Source: an uncultured Calothrix sp. (lineage in GTDB: Bacteria; Cyanobacteriota; Cyanobacteriia; Cyanobacteriales; Nostocaceae). Taken from it: DNA of 51,409 nucleotides. A program made the position numbers and the translations under genes. Where the stretch lies: positions 1 to 51,409 of the forward strand of contig CALJJQ010000051.1 in the NCBI GenBank assembly GCA_937973965.1, read 5' to 3'. The notes below the pieces were generated by a model. It ran no database searches and was not told where the DNA came from. It saw only the letters and a program-made list of their open reading frames with translations. Shown piece after piece: positions 44,029 through 51,409 of this stretch; position 1 is the stretch's first letter, and each line of letters begins with the position of its first letter.

Positions 44029-45423
44029 TTAGGATTGCCAGGAAACCTTCAAAACATCTGGATGAATGCAATAATATTTACGCACTGCCTCACTGCGACT
44101 TTCAAATAGTTTCAATACAGCATTAATAACTATTTCCTTCACCGACGCGGGGAAATGGGCGACAAAATCCTCCGTAGTTAATTGACCTTGGAAAAAAGCC
44201 TTCGCGCGATCGCATTGTTCCCGCACTGCATCAAAACCAATTGTCTTCACAATCAAGGTTGCTAAAGGCGAATTATCTAAATCGCGATCGCTGCGTTGCG
44301 CTCTTCCATTTTCTAGTAAATTTAATACCTCCCGTTCAATCTCATTCTGGGGTGGGAACTGATTCTCGATTTCCGGCAAAAAAGATACAAGTTGGACGAA
44401 ATTATACCCTCTTCCTGGTAATTCGCCCATCATAATTGTAATTGGCACATCTAAACCAATGGCAAAGGAAATTGCCTCCACAAAAGCAATACTTACCAGT
44501 TTACTACCTAAATACAACCGGGCAATCTCTAAATTACGTCGCGCCTTTGCTACCAGTTGCTCACAAGTTTCCCTATCTGGTTCACTACGAAAGGAACGAA
44601 AAATCAATTCGGGTTGTAAAAAGTTCAAAAAACCCTCCATTTTTTGCAAGGCACCTCGATAATCACATACCGTATAGGAATCCCGTGCTGCTAAATTGTG
44701 GTTAGTTTCGGGGAGCAAATTCCAGGTATTAGCCAAAAAATGAGCTGCACTAGGATGGGCAAAATTACCGATGTCACGGTTGGCAATTCTCACACCTCGA
44801 TGCACTGTGGCAATAATTTCCCCATCTGTCATTCCTAAACTAAAATCTTGATTAGCAGCTTGTAAACGCTGATAGAGCAACTCACCAGCATCAACGGAAC
44901 GGAAAGGAATCGTCGCTTCAATACAGGCAATCACCTGAATTAACTCCACTGGTGAAAGGATTGATTCGAGAGTTTTTGCTGCTACCACGGCACTCAAAAA
45001 TTCATTTTGACCCGCAGTGGGAATCAGTTGCTGTCCTGGTGTAAAACCAAATACCGCCATCACCATTGCAAAGATATCGTCCTGGGGTAATTCAGCTTGA
45101 TTACGGATCATTAAATGGCCATTGGCTTCCTTTGTAAACGGAGAAATATAGAAACTAACATTAAAATTAATACTTCGGTCAACCTGCACATAAACCAAAT
45201 CATGGTAAAGTGCGGCCAAAACCTCGATGGGGTCTGTATTTCCACCCACCTCAAAAATATGCTGGGGAGTATGGAAAAATCGCCACGGTCCTGTCATCGG
45301 TTGGACGATTAACTCCGCAATTTCTGCAAGTTGGTGGGAATTAACTTGCAAATTGAGTTTTTGTATTGCCCATTCTAATCGCTCAATACAGGTTTCGTAT
45401 GCAGATGCATTTTCCATATCCAA
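44029..45423 (-). CDS. large hypothetical protein with HD-like N-terminal domain
   Basis: This 464-residue protein has an N-terminal segment with His51 and His55 (RFFHTPQHIFEV) and the pair His74-Asp75 (LAALYHDLVY), the spacing expected of metal-binding HD-superfamily proteins. The rest is helical, without membrane segments. Near the middle is GVRIANRDIGNFAHPSAAHF, and the C-terminal 130 residues hold a conserved-looking AFFQGQLTTEDFVAHFPASV. I do not recognise a named family. A phosphohydrolase role is suggested only by the HD residues. The start is ATG 45423. It converges on purB across a repeat-filled gap. Confidence 0.75.
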   Translation of the reverse strand: MDMENASAYETCIERLEWAIQKLNLQVNSHQLAEIAELIVQPMTGPWRFFHTPQHIFEVGGNTDPIEVLAALYHDLVYVQVDRSINFNVSFYISPFTKEANGHLMIRNQAELPQDDIFAMVMAVFGFTPGQQLIPTAGQNEFLSAVVAAKTLESILSPVELIQVIACIEATIPFRSVDAGELLYQRLQAANQDFSLGMTDGEIIATVHRGVRIANRDIGNFAHPSAAHFLANTWNLLPETNHNLAARDSYTVCDYRGALQKMEGFLNFLQPELIFRSFRSEPDRETCEQLVAKARRNLEIARLYLGSKLVSIAFVEAISFAIGLDVPITIMMGELPGRGYNFVQLVSFLPEIENQFPPQNEIEREVLNLLENGRAQRSDRDLDNSPLATLIVKTIGFDAVREQCDRAKAFFQGQLTTEDFVAHFPASVKEIVINAVLKLFESRSEAVRKYYCIHPDVLKVSWQS

Positions 45424-45516
45424 TTCTAAATCCTTGATGTTTCCTTATCTATATATAATCGATGTTACTAAAAATACCATTGGGCACAATGCGTAAGTAT
45501 TAATACGGTAAAGAGA

Positions 45517-45654
45517 TTACTGGGATTTACCTGAATCTGAATCCCAGTTTTTTGGGTTTTTCTGCCAAGCACCTGGGACAAACTCAAAATAAACGGGAAT
45601 ATACCGATGATGATTTTCATCAGGCGATAAGGCAGTGGGATCGCGGTAACAAAT
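45517..45654 (-). pseudogene. possible C-terminal gene fragment
   Basis: A minus-strand frame of about 45 codons ends at 45517 and reads YRDPTALSPDENHHRYIPVY then FEFVPGAWQKNPKNWDSDSG. It looks protein-like but has no start codon and is closed upstream by a stop. It may be the tail of a lost gene. Confidence 0.25.
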
Positions 45655-45727
45655 TTACTAAGATTGGGTCTGCTGTTCGCGCAGCGCTAGCTGTAAAAGT
45701 CTTGTCGTGAGGTTAGGGAACAGGGAG

Positions 45728-45747
45728 AGACGCGACATGTCGGGTCT
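45728..45747. repeat. 20-bp near-palindrome, GACGCG family
   Basis: AGACGCGACATGTCGGGTCT, one mismatch from perfect, followed by TGTACAGGGA as in other copies. Confidence 0.65.
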
Positions 45748-45791
45748 GTACAGGGAATAGTTTTAACCATTCCAGTTCCACTTTTAGGAGC

Positions 45792-45816
45792 AGAGACATA
45801 GCAATGCTAGGTCTCT
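45792..45816. repeat. 25-bp palindrome, GACATAGC variant
   Basis: AGAGACATAGC, AAT, GCTAGGTCTCT, with one mismatched pair. It lies 45 bp after the previous palindrome. Confidence 0.6.
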
Positions 45817-46089
45817 ACAAAACAAAATTATCTGTCGTATTCTTGTTTCCAATTGGCATGACTTCTGACTGTTAACTTTTGTGCTGAACTGATTGATACT
45901 GTTGTCATCAATCCCTAAATCCCTATATTGTAGGAATGGGTAAAAATGAACTCAAAATTTCAAGCAGGAGTTTCTGAATCCTTGTGATGACGAAATTTCA
46001 ATTGAGATTGAGCGAATATTAAGCGATAGGGGTTATCTCCGATAGGACTACTGGCTTGAAACCCTTAAGTGATAATAGGTTGTTAAAAG

Positions 46090-46163
46090 TCGGAGCGGCG
46101 GGATTTGAACCCACGACCTCCACTACCCCAAAGTGGCGCGCTACCAAGCTGCGCTACGCCCCG
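46090..46163 (-). tRNA. tRNA-Pro (anticodon GGG)
   Basis: This 74-nt cloverleaf has acceptor CGGGGCG pairing with CGCTCCG, D stem GCGC/GCGC with the loop AGCTTGGTA, and anticodon stem CCACT/AGTGG around the loop TTGGGGT, giving anticodon GGG. The T arm is GTGGGTTCAAATCCCGC and the discriminator base is A. The pattern agrees with bacterial tRNA-Pro. No CCA is encoded. Confidence 0.95.
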
Positions 46164-46380
46164 GAAACTTGAATTTCCAGGTTTTTTAGGCTAACTATAC
46201 TGTTAGACTCTGAAAACCAACTAGCAAATCATAACATATTTCTTGGGGAAAAATACAATACGTGCAGAAATTTTCTCGAAAAAACTGAATTTAGACCTAA
46301 AGCCTAGGGGGAATTTCAGGAGGTAGGAGGTGAGGAGTACTCATGCAAAGGCTTTGTCGGGTGGGAGATAGTGGTGAGTG

Positions 46381-46875
46381 TCATCGCTTTCCTTCTCCTC
46401 GAAACACATCACCGTTAGGCATAACTGCATCTTGAAAAATGGCTCCTCTTAAATTTACGGCATAAAGGGTGGCTAGATACAAGTCTGCATAGCGAAAATT
46501 TGCATAACTAAGATTACTGTAACTCAGGTCTGCTTGTACTAAACTCGCTTCGGTGAAATTTGCTCCTAGCAGATAGGCGTTTCTGATCCAAGCACCCCTT
46601 AGACAGGCTTTTGAGAGTTTTGCATCATTCAAATTTGCTTCATTTAAATTGGCTTGGGTTAAATCACTGCTTAATAGTTTTGCTTGGGTGAGGTTGGTTG
46701 ATTGCAATATGGCTTTTCTTAAATTTGTACCGCTTAAATCGGCTTTACTTAAATTTGCCTCGGTGAGATCAATTTCGGATAAATCAAGTCCGGTTAAATT
46801 TACTGCTGCTAAATCGACTGCATGAAAGTCTCTTCTGCCTTGATTATATTCTTGTAAAAATTCATGTACATTCAT
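46381..46875 (-). CDS. pentapeptide repeat protein
   Basis: This protein of about 164 residues starts at ATG 46875 (MNVHEFLQEYNQGRRDFHAV); the frame is open to 46932 but the first 19 residues look non-conserved. The N-terminal leader (EFLQEYNQGRRDF) is typical of cyanobacterial pentapeptide proteins. It is followed by about 22 A(D/N)LxX repeats such as SEIDLTEANLSKADLSGTNL. No signal peptide, so probably cytoplasmic. Function unknown. Four copies of this protein class (10387, 33453, 46381 and weaker relatives) are common in this phylum. Confidence 0.88.
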   Translation of the reverse strand: MNVHEFLQEYNQGRRDFHAVDLAAVNLTGLDLSEIDLTEANLSKADLSGTNLRKAILQSTNLTQAKLLSSDLTQANLNEANLNDAKLSKACLRGAWIRNAYLLGANFTEASLVQADLSYSNLSYANFRYADLYLATLYAVNLRGAIFQDAVMPNGDVFRGEGKR

Positions 46876-47096
46876 TCTCAACACTTCCTCATTCTGATTT
46901 CGGCGACTACTGTTAATTGCTGACTCGAACATTGGGAAGCTGTTGATAAATGACGATGTAGAAATCAGGTTGGATTACTAAAATTATTTGTGGATGTAGG
47001 CAAAATGCAGCAGGATTCTGACAAATTCAGGTGTACAACGAAAACACTAAGTTCCAAGTGCCCACCCCTAGATATTTAAACATTTTTCAATGCAGT

Positions 47097-47217
47097 AGGA
47101 CTTACACACGGATTAAGATAAAACAAGACTTTGAGATTGCTTTTTGACGACCCTACGGTCGATCCGCTATGCGAAGAAGTGCAATGACGTGACTGCTCCC
47201 GTGATTGTGTAAGTCCT
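47097..47217. repeat. MITE-like element, family 3
   Basis: AGGACTTACACACGG at the left and GTGATTGTGTAAGTCCT at the right are inverted ends. The interior carries CTACGGTCGATCCGCTATGC, a GC-rich repeat also seen near 40008-40032. Confidence 0.65.
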
Positions 47218-47567
47218 GTACAGATGAAATCGCTGTATTCCTTATCTATTGCCAGTTAATTGTTCCCTGTTCCCTTGCCTAAATTTATAGTTGATTTCAA
47301 CGACTACTTGTATGTTCTATATTTTCCGGTTCGTCAGATTTCAACGATATTAGCCGTATATATTTCGACAATCGTCAGCACATACTTGTAATTTTGTCTT
47401 GACTTGATGCCAGAACTTAATTATTTCTTAACAAATTGAATTTAATTAATATTTAACATTGTTCGGGATCAGAATAGGGATGAACGTAGTATTTTTTAAT
47501 TTTTGTTAATATTTGTTTACAGAAAGAATTTACCGGATTTCTATACACTAATTAATCAACATTTACA

Positions 47568-47690
47568 GCAGTCCGAGGGGGATTTGTGAAATCTTACATG
47601 TAGGGTTGTTAATGGTTGACAGTTGACGGTTAACAGTCACCAGTCATCAGTCAACAGCACGTTATTTTTCACGGCTGAAATTCGATTGCT
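47568..47690 (+). repeat. MITE-like element, family 2
   Basis: This 123-bp copy runs from GCAGTCCGAGGGGGATTTGT to GAAATTCGATTGCT. It shares CATGTAGG, CACCAGTCATCAGTCAAC and TATTTTTCAC with 15894-16001. It has a 16-bp insertion rich in GTTGAC/GTTAAC. A TTTGTGAAA/TTTTTCAC pair forms the inverted ends. Confidence 0.65.
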
Positions 47691-47765
47691 GTACGTCCTC
47701 ATCTATCAGGATTGTGTATCCCTTAGAGATGTAAGTTTTCCAGGCTGTATGTTTATCAATAAAAA

Positions 47766-49058
47766 TTAACCTGAGCAACTTAAAATTTCAACTACCTTAC
47801 CTGTGATTTCTTCTCCGTACCAGGATGAGTTCATCGACAAAGAGTGTAAATTTTTGTTTGTAATTTGCCAGATGTGTTGAGGGTTGAATAGGGTTAAATC
47901 GGGATGATTTTCAACAGCGATTTCCGTGATATTACTACCAATACATTGGGCTGGACGGGAACTAAGGGCTTGCCATAGTTCCAAAGCGGTAAATTCCCCG
48001 GTTGCGACTAGATTTTGCCAGAGTAAAGGTAAAGCCAACTCCAAGCCGATAGCACCGGGAGGAGCTTCGGCAAAGGCTACGGTCTTTTCTTCGTAGGTAT
48101 AAGGGGAATGGTCAACAGCGATCGCATCGATAATTCCTTCCCGTACAGCATCTCGTAAAGCAGCGCGATCACGGTTATTACCTAAAGGTGGTTCTAGGCG
48201 TAAATTGGGGTTGTAGGTAGATAGATCATCAGTAGATTTTAATACATGTAACCAGGTGGTACTGGCGGTAATAGGTAATCCTTTGCGTTTCGCATCAGCA
48301 ATTAATTCCACCCCTCTAGCGGTGGATACTCGCATCAGATGTATGGGGGTTTGAGTATTTTGGATAACCTCTAATAAAGATGCGATCGCAGCGGATTCGG
48401 CACTAACGGGAACCAGGGGTAAACCAAATTTGACCGCTTCTACCCCTTCCCGGACAATTCCATTGGAGCAAAGATGTTTATCACAAGCCCAAATCCCAAC
48501 TGGTTTGTGGAAGGGTTGGACATACTCTAAAAATTGTCGCACCATTCCCAAATTAGATAAAGGCTTTCCATCGGCAAAACCAACAACGTGGGTCGCTAAA
48601 TCAGCCAACTCGGTCATGACTTCTCCACCGGTGTTGGCAGTAATTGCCCCCCAAATGCGTAAACGGGGTAATATGATATCTGGATGAAGTAGATGTTCCT
48701 GGGCTGCGGTTTGTAAAATTTGCATTAGTACTGCTGGATGGTCGATGGCTGGGTCTGTATCAGGTAGAATACAAACCTGGGTAAAGCCACCAGCGGCAGC
48801 CGCACGCAGCAAGGAAGCAATTGTTTCCCGTGATTCATTCCCCGGTTCTCCCGAATGGCTGTACAGGTCAATTAAACCTGTACCTAGCACCATTCCCGAC
48901 GCATCAATCACAGTGGTATCAGCATCCGTGGGTAGGTTGATTTCCGTTTTTGGAAAAATATCTTTAATTTGACCATTATCCAGCCAAACATGACAAATTT
49001 GATCAACTTTGGCAACTGGGTCAATTAGGCGTACATGTTGAAGTAATTTACGTCCCAT
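47766..49058 (-). CDS. dihydroorotase homologue (PyrC-like) lacking zinc ligands
   Basis: This protein of about 430 residues of the class I dihydroorotase family starts MGRKLLQHVRLIDPVAKVDQ. Active enzymes carry a zinc-binding H-x-H in GLIDLHVHLREPG; here the same spot reads GLIDLYSHSGEPG, so the first His is Tyr. The second cluster, normally HISHLST, is IHLMRVSTA, and the PHHL motif is TTWLHVL. DHSPY with its Asp is kept. Several metal ligands are therefore missing, so it is probably not a normal dihydroorotase; such non-catalytic relatives (PyrX-like) exist elsewhere beside aspartate transcarbamylase. The frame runs upstream to 49175, but those 39 residues come from STRR heptamers, so ATG 49058 is preferred. 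Confidence 0.85.
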   Translation of the reverse strand: MGRKLLQHVRLIDPVAKVDQICHVWLDNGQIKDIFPKTEINLPTDADTTVIDASGMVLGTGLIDLYSHSGEPGNESRETIASLLRAAAAGGFTQVCILPDTDPAIDHPAVLMQILQTAAQEHLLHPDIILPRLRIWGAITANTGGEVMTELADLATHVVGFADGKPLSNLGMVRQFLEYVQPFHKPVGIWACDKHLCSNGIVREGVEAVKFGLPLVPVSAESAAIASLLEVIQNTQTPIHLMRVSTARGVELIADAKRKGLPITASTTWLHVLKSTDDLSTYNPNLRLEPPLGNNRDRAALRDAVREGIIDAIAVDHSPYTYEEKTVAFAEAPPGAIGLELALPLLWQNLVATGEFTALELWQALSSRPAQCIGSNITEIAVENHPDLTLFNPQHIWQITNKNLHSLSMNSSWYGEEITGKVVEILSCSG

Positions 49059-49102
49059 ACACTGTAGCAATGGACATTGTTGGTTAGCTTTCAAGAAACA
49101 CA

Positions 49103-49140
49103 GGGAGTAGGGAGTAGGGAGTAGGGAATGGGGAATAGGG
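49103..49140. repeat. STRR heptamer array (GGGAGTA)
   Basis: GGGAGTA three times, then GGGAATG and GGGAATA. The array overlaps the open frame upstream of the dihydroorotase homologue, where it would code for PHSLLPTPYSL-type peptide. Confidence 0.85.
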
Positions 49141-49199
49141 TAAAACTTTTCGCTGAAATTTCGCACTTTACCCATAAATGCTTACTTTCACACCCATAC

Positions 49200-49455
49200 T
49201 ATTGCTTTGTCCCATTAATTTCGATGGGTGAAGGAAGGCACGTAGTAGCGCTCATCGCGCCTTCTAATCAAGCTTTTTCTCTACTAGAGCCACTACTACA
49301 AACCCCTCAGAGCCTATGGGACAGACTAGTAGTGGTCTGTCCTATTAATTCTGATGGATGAAGTCAGGCACGTAGTAGCGCTAGTCTACGATAGCCCTGC
49401 GGATATAGCGCTTTATTTTAAAACTTTTTCGAGGCTAAAGCCATAACTACAAACC
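49200..49455 (+). repeat. tandem pair of about 130-bp MITE-like units, family 4
   Basis: GTCCCATTAATTTCGATGGG followed by AAGGAAGGCACGTAGTAGCG at 49209 repeats as GTCCTATTAATTCTGATGG and AAGTCAGGCACGTAGTAGCG at 49339, an offset of 130 bp. Both copies end with CTACAAACCCCT. The junction GGACAGACTAGTAGTGGTCTGTCC (49319-49342) is a palindrome formed by two element ends meeting. The second copy runs up to the stop of the histidine phosphatase gene. Confidence 0.7.
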
Positions 49456-49456
49456 C

Positions 49457-50806
49457 CTATAAAGCACCAGCAGCAGTCCGGTCGAAAATACTTCCCGTCA
49501 GGTGGGAAGTAATATTCATCGCTTGTAAAACAGGTAAACCATCTAATCCTGCGGGATAATCAATCACAGTCACAGCTCCATTCCCCTGACGGAAATTCCA
49601 GAAATTTTTGCCAGTTAACCCCAATAAATGACAAATTAATGTTTTATTTGTGGCATCATGGGCAACAACCAAACCGGTTTGTTTTTGCTGGGCGATCGCT
49701 TGATGAATAATATCTTGCCAAGCAGCAGTTGCTCGTTGGAAAACCTGTTGTAAATTTTCCCCTTCTGGCATTTGTACCTGTTCGGGAACAGTCCGCCACA
49801 ATTCTAAATCACCGGGGAATTCCTGTTCAATTTCTGCTTCAAACTTGCCTTCCCAGAGTCCGTGACTGATTTCCTTTAAACCGGGATGGAAATCTAACTC
49901 CACACCCGGATGGGATTGTAAAATAATTTCAGCAGTTTCCCGGGGGCGAGCCATAGGACTGGTGACAGCAAAATCAATTGGTGTATCCTGGAGAAACTTT
50001 TGAGCTTTTGCTGCTTGAGCGCGACCATTGTCATTTAAAGGGATGTCAATTTGTCCTTGAAATTGACCTTTGCGATTCCATTCCGTTTCCCCGTGACGTA
50101 CCAAGAGAATCCGGATACCTCGGTGTTTCGGACGTAAACTTGGTAAAGTTTCTCCCAGATGTTGGGTTTGGTTCATCGATTCTAGTTGTACTGTTTCCCC
50201 GAAACCACCCGTAAAATTTAACACCGAAATTCCACAATTTGACTGCTGTAAACTATGGTAGCGACTTGGTTCAATTCCTAAAGCAGTACTGATCAAAGCC
50301 CGATTAATCCCATTATGGGCAACAATCAAAATCGTTTGACCTCGGTGTTTTGCTAGTAACTCTCGCCAAAACCTTTCTGCTTGCTGATATAAAGCTAAAA
50401 CCGGGAAATGTTCCCGCATATTCCCCGACCCATCCGGAACCATCATCACAAACCGATGGGGAGTCCGCTTCCAAACCCGATAATCTTCACTAAACTTTGT
50501 TTTTGCCTCCTCTGACAGCATTCCCTCCCACAGGGTCAGATCAATTTCCCTCAATAAATCCGATTTTTGGGTGGGGAATTGATTCTGTTCCGGTTGGCGA
50601 TCGCAAATAATTGCTGCTGTTTGACTAGCTCGACGTAACGGACTATGGTAAACCGCATCAAAAGATATATTCGCGAGGACATTTTTCACCTGCGCTGCTT
50701 GCTGACGACCCTTGGAAGTTAATTCTGACGCATCTGAACGTCCTTGAATTCTCTTCTCAATGTTATAGGTACTTTCACCGTGACGCACTATAATCACACG
50801 CGTCAT
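49457..50806 (-). CDS. double-domain histidine phosphatase (phosphoglycerate mutase-like)
   Basis: This protein of about 449 residues has two complete histidine-phosphatase domains. The first has the phospho-His motif VRHGESTYN close to the N-terminus and IVAHNGINRALI later. The second has LVRHGETEWN (about 245-254, counted from the upstream in-frame start at 50833) and VVAHDATNKTLI. Substrates of such tandem proteins in cyanobacteria are unclear; phosphosugars or phosphoserine are possible. ATG 50806 (MTRVIIVRHGE) is chosen because GGAGG (50815-50819) lies 8 nt upstream. The 130-bp family 4 repeats lie directly after its stop. Confidence 0.9.
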   Translation of the reverse strand: MTRVIIVRHGESTYNIEKRIQGRSDASELTSKGRQQAAQVKNVLANISFDAVYHSPLRRASQTAAIICDRQPEQNQFPTQKSDLLREIDLTLWEGMLSEEAKTKFSEDYRVWKRTPHRFVMMVPDGSGNMREHFPVLALYQQAERFWRELLAKHRGQTILIVAHNGINRALISTALGIEPSRYHSLQQSNCGISVLNFTGGFGETVQLESMNQTQHLGETLPSLRPKHRGIRILLVRHGETEWNRKGQFQGQIDIPLNDNGRAQAAKAQKFLQDTPIDFAVTSPMARPRETAEIILQSHPGVELDFHPGLKEISHGLWEGKFEAEIEQEFPGDLELWRTVPEQVQMPEGENLQQVFQRATAAWQDIIHQAIAQQKQTGLVVAHDATNKTLICHLLGLTGKNFWNFRQGNGAVTVIDYPAGLDGLPVLQAMNITSHLTGSIFDRTAAGAL

Positions 50807-51055
50807 CTTTTTTTCCTCCGCTACCTCAAGCACTAATTTTACTGGAAAGTGTCACTGTTGTAGGAGCTATTGATTAAATATCCCTATCCTTGGTAATACT
50901 GCTCTGTTAAGGAAGAATGAAGGGTAAAAGGTTCACTATTCTGCTTTACGTCCATAAACTGTCCGTTTTCAGCATTACGCTTTACCCATTATTGTTCAGT
51001 CACAGGGTTGTAAGTTTGGCTGCGTTTGTCCACAGCACCACGACGATAACCGTAG

Positions 51056-51277
51056 TTGCTTATTTGTGCTAGTGATGACGGGCTAGTTGTTGAAACTTGT
51101 AAAGCTTACAACATTGCCTATATCAGAACACTGCGATTATTCGGTGAGATGGTAGAAACCAAGCACAAAACAGTGATAGAGGTGATAGCAATGGCTGATA
51201 CATTAATCAAGGAACGAGGAAAACGCATTTCTGCCCAGGTTTTAGCAGATTGGACAGCAAGAAGCTTAAATAAGTAG
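51056..51277 (+). pseudogene. possible C-terminal fragment of an unknown gene
   Basis: A 73-residue frame contains DDGLVVETCKAYNIAYIRTL and ADTLIKERGKRISAQVLADW, which reads like the tail of a real protein and not random sequence. Its first part is not preceded by a ribosome binding site and lies in a repeat-rich, decayed region before an IS630 end. I cannot name the family; a PIN-type toxin tail is a guess. Confidence 0.35.
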
Positions 51278-51409
51278 CTAGTCAAAATTAATTACATAGT
51301 TTTGACCAAATTCTCTCAGGATTTTTTCTAGAGATGTAACAAAAGTTTGCCAGCTAGAATAAGCATCTATTTCAATCCATTGATACTTAATAAATCGCCA
51401 GAGAATTTC
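51278..51409 (-). CDS. IS630-type transposase, C-terminal end (cut by the window edge)
   Basis: The minus-strand frame ends at TAG (51278-51280) and is open through 51409, giving 43 residues. LWRFIKYQWIEIDAYSSWQT and EKILREFGQNYVINF match the C-terminal end of IS630-family DDE transposases, where the pattern is LWxxLKYxxI...LxxFGxxYxINF. The remainder lies beyond the window, so I cannot say whether the element is complete. The adjacent decayed ORF at 51056-51277 may be the target gene. Confidence 0.8.
   Translation of the reverse strand, partial: EILWRFIKYQWIEIDAYSSWQTFVTSLEKILREFGQNYVINFD

Larger units (their letters stand above)
46933..47765. other. 830-bp gap holding MITE-like families 3 and 2
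   Basis: No gene is visible. The gap contains the family 3 element at 47097-47217 and the family 2 element at 47568-47690. The sequence between them (47260-47560) is AT-rich and has no open frame or named motif. Confidence 0.6.

Noticed and set aside
50989-51060. Minus-strand tail reading NYGYRRGAVDKRSQTYNPVTE
   Set aside because: It looks protein-like, but it is too short and has no start, so I did not list it as a gene.

Overview
This window looks like chromosomal DNA of a filamentous, probably Nostocales-type cyanobacterium. The evidence is three short photosystem II genes that can be read by eye (psb30/ycf12, psbK, psbM), a carboxysome tandem-BMC shell gene (ccmP), a Ycf49-like protein, a protein resembling the Mo-dependent nitrogenase C-terminal family, frequent GCGATCGC (HIP1) octamers inside genes, and heptameric short tandem repeats (GGGAGTA / CTCCCTA). 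Base composition is moderately AT-rich. Most genes are ordinary housekeeping genes on both strands. The spacers between them are unusually full of small repeats.

Layout. 1-3700: a gene stub at the left edge, a CRISPR-like two-copy repeat, a ycf49-like gene, hisF, a small membrane protein, tRNA-Ala(GGC), and a Uma2-type nuclease gene with a small partner. 3900-8150: a YkgJ-type Cys-cluster gene divergent from psb30, then recJ, a secreted protein and a decayed glycosyl-hydrolase-like gene. 8300-11260: a peptidoglycan-binding/HEAT fusion, ccmP and a long pentapeptide protein, all on the plus strand. 11790-18600: a membrane protein, a PDZ-less HtrA/Deg protease, an isoaspartyl peptidase, a Mo-nitrogenase-C-like gene overlapping a small membrane protein gene, and recG. 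19000-24900: an orphan Dam-type methylase convergent with a TAXI solute-binding-like membrane protein, an orphan coiled-coil ORF, a CrtI-like FAD oxidoreductase and a membrane protein.

25000-34750: a GNAT acetyltransferase, an unknown protein, a YcfP-like esterase divergent from psbK, a ferredoxin followed by psbM, cbiD, queA, YraN, a lumenal pentapeptide protein and hsp20. 34726-36489 is a long stretch without a convincing gene. 36490-45420: a group 3 sigma factor, recQ, a thioredoxin-fold protein, a small conserved ORF, a Uma2 remnant, purB and an HD-like protein. 46090-51409: tRNA-Pro(GGG), a pentapeptide protein, a dihydroorotase homologue that lacks several zinc ligands, a double histidine-phosphatase protein, and at the right edge the C-terminus of an IS630-type transposase.

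How the genes relate. There is no single large operon or defence island. Themes are photosynthesis (psb30, psbK, psbM, ferredoxin, ccmP), DNA repair and recombination (recJ, recG, recQ, YraN) and nucleotide, cofactor and tRNA metabolism (purB, pyrC-like, hisF, cbiD, queA). The most distinctive content is non-coding: at least four families of short elements with inverted ends (MITE-like), one nested inside another, plus a family of 20-29 bp GACG-type palindromes and STRR heptamers. Some STRR sequence appears to run into the 5' end of a coding frame. I found no clearly new multi-gene system. The best candidates for new biology are the orphan TAXI protein with a cytoplasmic C-terminal domain, the PG-binding/HEAT fusion beside ccmP, the zinc-ligand-poor dihydroorotase homologue, and the repeat families. 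All family assignments come from reading the sequence, without database searches.
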